From Gordius sp. MW1 (Eukaryota; Nematomorpha; Gordioida; Gordea; Gordiidae), in assembly GCA_964036665.1 (NCBI GenBank), contig OZ038527.1:23707901-23771900 (forward strand): a stretch of DNA of 64,000 nucleotides. The letters run 5' to 3'. Shown here one piece after another: positions 56,601 through 64,000 of the stretch (within the stretch, counting starts at the first letter, position 1; every line of letters starts with the position of its first letter). The position numbers were made by a program, and so were the translations under genes. The notes under the pieces were generated by a model that had not been told where the DNA came from, made no database searches, and saw only the letters and a list, made by a program, of their open reading frames with translations.

Positions 56601-59600
56601 ATTTTTAATTCCCTGAATTTATTGAGTTTGTTGGTGGTTATACCAAAATTTTCTGAGATTTTCTCGAAAGTTTTTCAAATCTTTGATTATATACGATTTT
56701 TTTTATTATATCCAAGTCTTGAAAATGAAGGCCTCCTTTTTATTTTGAATGTGTCCCGTAAAGGTGGTATCCTTTTAGCCTATCTTTCCACCTTCAAAAA
56801 TCTCTATTGCAAAAAAATAGTGGAGTTTCTTATGGTATTTTTTTGTTTTGCTATTCTATTTTTACCACTATCCTATGCAATTCGACCTTTTTCTATAAAC
56901 TCTAGCATTTTTTAAATTAATTTAATGTCTTAATTAAACCTTTATAGCTAGTCTAATTGATTTTTTGTATGGAATACTTACAAGAACTGAAAGTTTTGTG
57001 ATACATTATTTAAAGTTGTTGAACCGAAATAGATTTATTTAAAAAGACAATTTAACACCTCTAATTTAATGAAAAACGTTTTGCTTTTGTATGTGTTTAG
57101 GATAAAATAATGGACATCAACGTTATCTGTGGCTGCCTAAAAGATTTCTTCCGAAACCTTAATGAACCGCTCATCACACGCGCCCTATGGCAAGAATTCG
57201 TCAGTTCGGCTGGTATCAATAACTTCTAATAAATATTTTACACATTTTTTTATTTAAACATTTTCCATAGGTCTACCTTTGGTTTTAGACGACTAACAGA
57301 CCAAAAATTTGACCAAAATCATTGGTGTGTTTATGTTTAGTCGACCAAACAAAACCCAGCCGTTTTTACGACACAAACAACTATTAAAGAAGCATTTTAG
57401 CTACGTATATAATAGGCTAATTTGTGCGAACTTGGGTATTGTGATGTTAACTTTGATTTGCATTTTAAGGAGTGAAGCAAAAAGATTTGATCAAGGGGAC
57501 CACCCTTATGTGTCAAACCATAATGAAATTGCCAGTAGCCAATCGGGATACCCTCTCTTTCCTCATGTTGCATTTGCAAAAGTTTGAGATTATTTATTAT
57601 TGCACGCGCTTGAATTTTTTTATGATTTTTGTGGAGCGCTCTAAATAATTTAGCTGTAAGTCTGGAGAAACGAGTTCATTTGCAGTGTACAGTTTTAGAA
57701 ATTTGAGTTCAGTTCAGATTGTTCCCATTAAAAATTGATACCTAAAACTTGTAATTTGATCAGACTAATTTAAGAAATATTTTTAAAAATGATACACTCT
57801 TTGTGACGGCTTTAACCTTATCGTTTAAATTGAAGTTTTCACATAAAATCATTTTATTCTGCATTAAATATAAGTGTGGATCGTGTTTTAAAATTAATAG
57901 GGTAGCTGCTATACGAGAAAACAAGATGCCCATATCTAATTTAGCAATGATATTTGCCCCTTCCATCGTGGGATTCAGTTCCAACGATCCTACCCCTTTT
58001 GCAGAAATATACGATTTCGGGAAGCAAGCCTTGGTAAAATTTATCCACTTTTTAAGTGTAATTAATGTTTAAATGGGCCATTCCATGTCGATTCGTCAAA
58101 AAAAAAGACGATTTTCGACCGACCATTTCAGATCAGGATAATTTTTGGTGAGGGTGTAGGTTTCATTTATTAGATTAATTTCTGAAAGTTTTAGCCATTT
58201 TAGGCCAATACTTTTTAAGTTATGGACGTTTAAAGGGCCAAAATCACGTTCGGGAGCGTTTTATGAATTTTACTATTTTTGTCATATTTTTAAAGTAATT
58301 GCGTTATTCACTCAGATTTTGGTGCATTTTGTTCCTAAAAAAACTCTCTATCGAAATAGTTTAACCAAAAACCTCAAACTTTTGCGGTTAATTTTTTGTG
58401 GTAAAATTAGTGAAAAATCATAAAAACATATTTCTCCGGTTTATGAAATCACCAATTTCACAATGTGAACTCCTTTATGACCCATTATCATATTTCAATC
58501 ATAAAAAGTTTGGGCGCGGCTACGAGATGGTCAAAAATTCGAAAAATTGCATTTTTAACAAAAATATTTATAGATGGCGGTATAATCAATTATCACAAGA
58601 ACATATTATGGTGTTTGCTTTTTATCAAATTCCAAATTTTTAAAAAATATATGGTAAATTAATATTAGTGGATTAAAAATCAACTTAAATTTTGAACTTT
58701 TATCTACGCGGTGGGCAAGTAACCGAGTTTGAAAATAACTTTAGGTTTAATTAAGATAAAAAATGGTCACAACTAGCAAGAAATTTTTTTTAAAATACCT
58801 TTCATCCTGCATAAATTTTTTATTTTTAGCATGGATTATCAGTATAAAAAAAAATATATGAGCAATTTATTTATTTTTTCACCTCATATTAATTTTAGCA
58901 TACCCCTATGTCATTTAAGTTAAAATTCAAGATCTAATTTTCAAACTCGGATAATTGCCAATTGCGCAGAAAAAAATCAAATTTAAGTTTATTTTTATTC
59001 CAATATTATTTATTTACCATTTATTCTTTATAAATTTGCAATTTGATAAAAAATAAACACCATAATATGTTCTTGTGATAATTGATTATACCGCCATCTA
59101 TAAATATTTTTGTTGAAAATGCAATTTTTTGAATTTTTGACCATCTCGTAGCCGCGCCCGAATTTTTTATGATTGAAATATGATAATGGGTCATAAAGGA
59201 GTTCACATTGTGAAATTAATGATTTCATATACCGGAGAAATATGTTTTTATGATTTTTCACTAATTGTACCACAAAAAATTAACCGCAAAAGTTTGAGGT
59301 TTTTGGTTAAACTATTTCGATAGAGAATTTTTTTAAAAACAAAATGCACCAAAATCTGAGTGAATAACGGAATTACTTTCAAAAATATGACAAAAATAGT
59401 AAAATCCATAAAACGCTCCCGAACGTGATTTTGGCCCTTTAAACGTCCATAACTTAAAAAGTATTGGCCCAAAATGGCTAAAACTTTCAGAAATTAATCT
59501 AATAAATGAGACCTACACCTTCACCAAAAATTATCCTGATCTGAAATGGTCGGTCGAAACCGTTTTGATTTGTCCTGGAATAGCCCAAATATATTGTCTA

Positions 59601-60551
59601 ATTTTAATGTAGAATTAATATAGAATCTGAAGTAGCAACGCGCTTGTGTTATGTTGGCACTACGGATTGAGTTGTTTTCGCAGTTGAACTAGTTGTTATT
59701 TAAAAAAGTTTTAACGTATAAAATTAGTAAAATGTGGTGTTATTATGGTACAATGGTTTGCAAAAAGAAATCATGCACGCTTTTTTCAATATATATATAG
59801 ATATATATATGACGTTTTAAGCACTAGAATATGTTAAATTAGTTTTATTGATATTTCCTAACTTTTTGAGATAAGTTGGTTTAAAGTTATAAAGACCCCA
59901 CGAAAGTTTAAGATGAGAAAAACATGCTCTGAAACCTATTTGCTTTACCAACTCTTTAATTGGTTTTGCTATGCAATTTGAGGGCTCACTTTCGGTTTCG
60001 TCCAACTTGTTAGCTTAGAATTAAAAAACTTTAAAATTATTATACTATTCTCTGAAAATTAAAAATGTACGCTGTTTAAATCTAATTCATCTGACTTCGG
60101 CACAAGACCATAATCTTTTTATATTTGAACCATATTTTGAGGTCATTAGTCTAGCAAGATGCATAATTACACTGCTTTTCCACTTTTAATTTAATAGGTC
60201 ATTGAGCAAATGCTAACGTTGCCAACTGAATTTTGGAATCAATTTATAGATACGGATGCCCTACTAACCGTAGAAGAGCAATCACCCGAGAAAGGTGTCA
60301 CCAATGTTTTAATTTTATATCAAGAAATCTGAATATTATATAAACAAAAAAAATATAAAAAATGAATTAAATTTTATACTTTGCATGTATTTCTTTAGGT
60401 TCTTCTAACATCGATTGTGATACCCCCATCAAGTCCAGGTTTTACCAATTACCTTTTAATTTTTATGCTGTTTTATGTTTTTTATAGGATCGGACACAGC
60501 ATTAAGCATTCAACAAAGTTTTTTACTTCGCCTAGATTATTTCCACACTAA
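53655..60551 (+). CDS. RACGAP1: Rac GTPase-activating protein 1 (MgcRacGAP/CYK-4)
   Basis: Fifteen phase-consistent GT-AG exons: 53655-53727, 53773-53975, 54009-54154, 54191-54398, 54456-54555, 54588-54773, 55458-55663, 55854-55975, 56421-56481, 57101-57212, 57470-57581, 57901-58033, 60198-60294, 60399-60438 and 60488-60551. They give 620 residues (human 632). The N-terminal coiled coil (about 25-110) binds the kinesin partner in known orthologues. A low-complexity linker follows. The C1 zinc domain has all ligands: H314, C327, C330, C343, C346, H351, C354 and C362. The RhoGAP domain (about 380-580) has arginine finger R412 in GLYRVPG, the LKDFFRNLNEPLITR block and MPISNLAMIFAPSIVG. The C-terminus FFTSPRLFPH resembles the conserved FFASPMLK end. 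The known role is the centralspindlin GTPase-activating subunit at the spindle midzone in cytokinesis. Five early introns are only 32-57 bp; intron 12 (2164 bp) holds a foldback element. Confidence 0.96.
54907..55043 (+). mobile_element. MITE family A in RACGAP1 intron 6
   Basis: 'catggttttagccagagttgg' start, the standard G-rich and 'gggggcagccacccctct' blocks, ending in a C-run. The right inverted end has decayed. Confidence 0.65.
56062..56227. mobile_element. MITE family B in RACGAP1 intron 8
   Basis: 166 bp, GAGTGTTTTAAAAACGGCTG...CAGCCGTGTTTACTACACTA, flanked by GTTCAACC (56054-56061) and GTTCTACC (56228-56235), an 8-bp target duplication with one mismatch. Internal 'ggtttggtcga' and 'cgaccaaac' motifs are inverted. 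Confidence 0.8.
57266..57375. mobile_element. MITE family B, truncated, RACGAP1 intron 10
   Basis: About 110 bp with 'tttggttttagacgactaac', 'tagtcgaccaaacaaaaccc' and the right end 'cagccgtttttacgacac'. The left end is missing. Confidence 0.65.
58075..59586. mobile_element. 1.5 kb foldback element in RACGAP1 intron 12
   Basis: Near-complete inverted repeat. 58075-58650 and 59021-59586 are reverse complements with few mismatches, and the middle is also partly palindromic. The ends are GGGCCATTCC and GGAATAGCCC, with AAAT at 58071-58074 and 59587-59590 as a possible 4-bp target duplication. Mirror-image ORFs (58398-58643 plus and 59028-59273 minus) are products of the palindrome, not genes. 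No transposase is present. Confidence 0.85.
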
Positions 60552-61438
60552 CTACTACAAGCATCGCTAACTTAATTTACACCAATTTTGTGGGTTGTAT
60601 AAAATGTTTTATAAGCACTAATTATCCTAATACTCTATACATATTTGGATTTTATCAGCTAATGTATTTTATTTATATCTCGTAATTTACTCTATTTCAT
60701 CATATTACCACCACCTCTAAAGTGTATATTATACATGTATGATTGGTTGGTTGTTATGCCATTAAATACTTTTGTAGAATTTGAAAATTACATATCATTA
60801 AATACAATTAAATGTGTGTTGTAACTAGTTCCATCTGTAGTTGTTTACATGATTTTAGTAACTGTTCATGAAGTTTCAGTACTATATTAAATTTTAAAAT
60901 TATCTTTTTACCAAATAACTGAAAAGAAGATAATAAATTTTAAAATCATTAATAAATCTGAATATCTAAGTTAATTGTGTCGTTTGTGTTTTTTGCTTTT
61001 TAAATTCAATTCTGATCAAATAAATGTGAATATTGTTACTATTTCTCGGTTCGATAATAAATTTTGATTAAACAAAATGTCATTAGGTAAATGATTACAA
61101 TTGAAATCGTTTAAGTGCTAATTTTGAACCTAATAATTTTAAATTTCTCATAAATTAACTTGCAATAATTTTACTCTATTTTTTTTAAGCATCCATCGAA
61201 ATAAATAAGTTAGTAATATTATAACACTAATTCATCATTTTCTTAACTATTGAAAATTATAATGATTACCATAACTATGGATTAAATTTAGAGTGTTTAA
61301 AGGTGAAATCAATTTGATTATTTTCAAATGCATGATTATTTTATTAGAAACAATTTAGAAATTTTATCAAAACGCCTCGGTAATTTTAATTTGTTCATCT
61401 ATGATAATTAAGTTATTTATTTCATTATTGTTTGCAGA
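60552..61438. other. RACGAP1 3' flank, no gene recognised
   Basis: AT-rich DNA after the stop. Several AATAAA-type hexamers occur (for example 'gataataaattt' at about 60931 and 61052) that could serve as polyadenylation signals, though none can be chosen from sequence alone. Confidence 0.4.
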
Positions 61439-61624
61439 AATTGTCATTTGAAATCAATTGGATTTCCCGATTTATATAATATCGAAAATGAAGTGGCTAT
61501 AATTTTACATCCGATTTTTAAAACAAATTGGACTTATAACCGATCAGGGGAAAACAAGCAAATTAAAAAAAATACTTTATATAATAAAGATTTTTTTAAT
61601 TCTCACCAAGAGCAAAGTCATTAA
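61439..61624 (+). pseudogene. Possible hAT transposase fragment
   Basis: A 61-codon open frame after a good acceptor-like tttgcag, containing NEVAIILHPIFKTNWTYN. The motif resembles the LDPRFKLNW block of hAT/ZBED transposases. There is no start codon and no other exon found. It may be a relic or coincidence. Confidence 0.3.
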
Positions 61625-61640
61625 GAGGTCTAATCCACCA

Positions 61641-61791
61641 GCATAAGCTTAGCCGGGGGGGGGGGGCAGGGAGGGGCCTGTCCCTCTTTAAATCCAAAAA
61701 TTTGTTTTATTAAAATATCAAAAAATGATCATTTTGTCCCTTCCTAAATCATTATTGTCCCGCTCTGATTCCAATGCTGGCTACGCTCATG
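61641..61791 (-). mobile_element. MITE family A, reverse orientation
   Basis: 'gcataagcttagccgggggg' to 'aatgctggctacgctcatg', with the family interior reversed ('atcattattgtcccgctctg'). Confidence 0.7.
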
Positions 61792-61964
61792 TCCACCAGA
61801 ATAAGTTTTTTAATCTTCCAAAATTTGAAGCACCTTATAAATGCATCCCTAAATTTATTAACACAAATAACGATGATCGCTCAGTGAATCTACGATAATT
61901 TTCCTAGATTATAACAATTTGTTATAAAATTGAATGCGCTACAGTCGTCGCGATCATAGACCAG

Positions 61965-62045
61965 ATTGCCCGAGCCCGGCCCGAACGTCCTAAATTTTTA
62001 TTTTCGGGCGGGCACGAAGATAGGATTCGGGCTTAATCAGATTTT
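61965..62045. repeat. GCCCGAGCCCG inverted motif
   Basis: 'attgcccgagcccggcccga' ... 'ttttcgggcgggcacg' ... 'ttcgggctt', a short GC-rich inverted cluster resembling hAT MITE ends. A similar 'cccgagcccga' occurs at 10086 and 29938. Confidence 0.45.
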
Positions 62046-62197
62046 TTAAATAGTGTATTAGTTTGTTATTTTTTATTTAATTGCATATGAAAATGCTAAA
62101 AAAGGTAAAAAGCTTGATTTCGCCATCCCAAAGTTTCTCCAATTAGCCTTTATTATTCCCTTATTAATTGCTATGCAATTTATGGGCTCGTTTTTTG

Positions 62198-62235
62198 TTG
62201 TCCGTCCGTCCGTCTGTCTGTCCGTCCGTCCGTCC
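62198..62235. repeat. (GTCC/GTCT)n microsatellite
   Basis: 'gtccgtccgtccgtctgtct' then gtccgtccgtccgtcc. A shorter version is at the equivalent place in the 5186 element. Confidence 0.9.
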
Positions 62236-62424
62236 ATCCCTATCTATTTGCATTGGGTATATTAGGTTATCGCTTTTTTAAATTAATGGATGAGAAAGAG
62301 GTGCCCCACCCCTCATCTCTATCTCCCTCGCTGTGTTATTTTTTGAATTAATGCATAAGAGGTGCCCCACCCCTCATCTCTATCTCTCTCGGTGTGTTAT
62401 ATATAAGATTTGTTAAATTATCTA

Positions 62425-62665
62425 TTATATATTAAACATAAATAAAAGTTGTTTACTTTTAATTGCTATGCAATTTAACTAGTTATAGAATAAACATAAA
62501 TAAAAGTTGTTTACTTTTAATTGCTATGCAATTTAACTAGTTTTTGTTATATAATAAACATAGATAAAAGTTGTTTACTTTTAATGCTATGCAATTTAAC
62601 TAGTTATATAATAAACATAAATAAAAGTTGTTTACTTTTTAATTGCTATGCAATTTAACTAGTTT
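62425..62665. repeat. About 58-bp tandem repeat
   Basis: Four units of 'aataaacataaataaaagtt' + 'gtttacttttaattgctatg' + 'caatttaactagtt'. A fifth unit stands apart at 62893-62953. Each unit contains the 'attgctatgcaattt' palindromic motif that also forms the element ends. Confidence 0.9.
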
Positions 62666-62669
62666 TGGG

Positions 62670-63660
62670 GTTAGAATCCCGGAGTTTTTTTGACTCTTAT
62701 GATTGTTCTTGTTACTATCATTGATAATAAGAATTTTTGGCCGTCCGCTGGCTGCTGACCAATGAAAAAAATGACCATTGGCCAAAATGTGAATCGAAAT
62801 TATTTTTTTCGTTTTTTTTGACTATTATGATTGTTCCTGTTTCTACCATTGCTATTATGACTTTTTGGCCGTCCGCTGGCTGTTGACCAATGTTATATAA
62901 TAAACATAAATAAAAGTTGTTTACTTTTAATTGCTATGCAATTTAACTAGTTTTTGGGTTAGAATCCGGAGTTTTTTTGACTCTTATGATTGTTCTTGTT
63001 ACTATCATTGATAATAAGACTTTTTGGCCGTCCGTTGGCTGCTGACCAATGAAAAAAATGACCATTGGCCAAAATGTGAATCCGAGTTTATTTTTTCGTT
63101 TTTTTTTTGACTATTATGATTGTTCCTGTTACTACCATTGCTATTATGACTTTTTGGCCGTCCGCTGGCTCCTGACCGATTGAAAAAATGACCATTGGCC
63201 AAAATGTGAATCGAAATTATTTTTTTCGTTTTTTTTGACTATTATGATTGTTCCTGTTCCTACCATTGCTATTATGACTATTTGGCCGTCCGCTGGCTGC
63301 TGACCAATGGAATAAAATGACCATTGGCCAAAATGTGATTCGAAAACTTTTTTTTCGTTTTTTTTTTGACTATTATGAATTTATATCCACTTTTACCGTG
63401 TCCTGGCTGCTGACCAATGGAAAAAAATGACCATTGGCCAAAATGTGATTCGAAAATTTTTTTCTCGTTTTTTTTACTCTTATGAATTTATATCCACTTT
63501 TACCGTGTGCTGGCTGCTGACCAATGGAAAAAAATGACCATTGGCCAAAGTGAGCATCAAAATTTTTTTTTCCGTTTTTTTTTCTATCATTGACTTATAG
63601 AGTATCTGTTGGTACTGACCAATAGAGAAAAAGTGACCATTGGCCAAATTTTTGATTTTT
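62670..63660. repeat. About 110-130 bp tandem array
   Basis: Roughly seven units with 'tggccgtccgctggctgctg', 'accaatggaaaaaaatgacc', 'attggccaaaatgtga' and a T-run. 'tgaccattggcca' is itself an imperfect palindrome. ORFs on the minus strand (63005-63202 and 63480-63806) are repeat translations. Confidence 0.85.
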
Positions 63661-64000
63661 TTAATTAAAAATTGTTCAAATTCAACAAAAAATTTCTCCC
63701 AACAATTCTGCAAATTCTTAACATTGTGTTGTTTTATAATATAATGTTTGTTAGACCCATAATCATTAAAGGCCATATAATGTAATACGCAACTAGATGC
63801 AAACACTAAATCTAACCCTTGCCTATATTACATTTTGCCTTTATTACATTTTGCCTATAATGGAAAATTTGTATAAATAATTAATTAATCATTAGGCATT
63901 TAAAACCCCCCTATAGGCATTCTCGCCCCTTCCCACCTTTCTCGCCCATAAATTGCATAGCAAATATGATACATTTATACGAAGTACAGATGAGTCGTCC

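Larger units (their letters stand above)
62166..64000. mobile_element. Repeat family C element with several internal arrays
   Basis: Bounded by ttgctatgcaatttatgggc near 62168-62187 and its complement at 63944-63963, as in the element at 5186-5952, with a tail running to the window end. It contains (GTCC)n at 62198-62235, a duplicated segment of about 60 bp ('gaggtgccccacccctcatc', 62300 and 62360), the array at 62425-62665 and the array at 62670-63660. Confidence 0.65.

Noticed and set aside
56350..56915. Two overlapping hydrophobic ORFs (88 and 109 codons)
   Set aside because: They overlap RACGAP1 exon 9 and its following intron in the wrong frame or beyond its donor site. The hydrophobic composition comes from T-rich intron DNA.
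58398..59273. Pair of similar 81-codon ORFs on opposite strands, suggesting a duplicated gene
   Set aside because: They are the two arms of one foldback element; the similarity is due to the inverted repeat and no family motif is present.
62425..63660. CRISPR-like array of repeats and spacers
   Set aside because: Units are adjacent tandem repeats without unique spacers of constant length, in an animal genome; no cas-like genes.

Overview
This window is nuclear DNA of an AT-rich invertebrate animal. The genes are split by spliceosomal GT-AG introns and code for conserved animal proteins, and much of the DNA between and inside them is transposon debris: MITEs, foldback elements, an LTR retrotransposon, MULE and non-LTR fragments. 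I cannot name the species. Several RACGAP1 introns are only 32-57 bp long, while others are swollen by insertions.

Layout. Positions 1-16548 and 19854-36401 are a near-identical direct repeat with a period of about 19.85 kb. Each copy holds the 3' exons of a 7-dehydrocholesterol reductase gene (DHCR7) and a complete six-exon SET/MYND methyltransferase gene of the SMYD5 type. The linker 16549-19853 carries a decayed ZSWIM-type transposase, a promoter-like stretch, and exons 1-2 of DHCR7. One full-length DHCR7 (18401-23985) is therefore assembled from the linker plus copy 2. The 5' part of the copy 1 gene lies upstream of the window.

Copy 2 ends at 36404/36405 in a perfect head-to-head palindrome, inside a minisatellite whose units alternate long C-runs and G-runs. 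The inverted arm (36405-37216) continues into a reverse-oriented relative of the neighbouring element: first almost identical (to about 37484), then clearly diverged (to about 38500). This part of the assembly needs checking with long reads.

From about 39 to 53.5 kb the window is transposon-rich: a ZSWIM pseudogene, a truncated hAT MITE, a Ty3/gypsy element of CsRn1 type (43406-47810) inserted into an older gag fragment, paired direct repeats, and a FLYWCH/MULE transposase relic. The relic lies head-to-head with RACGAP1.

From 53655 to 60551 is a complete 15-exon RACGAP1 (MgcRacGAP/CYK-4, centralspindlin subunit; 620 residues). Its intron 12 contains a 1.5 kb foldback element. The last 2 kb is a tandem-repeat-rich element of a family also present in each duplicated unit.

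The three genes have no obvious joint pathway: sterol synthesis (DHCR7), lysine methylation (SMYD5-like) and cytokinesis (RACGAP1). I found no rRNA, tRNA, CRISPR array or bacterial-type operon.
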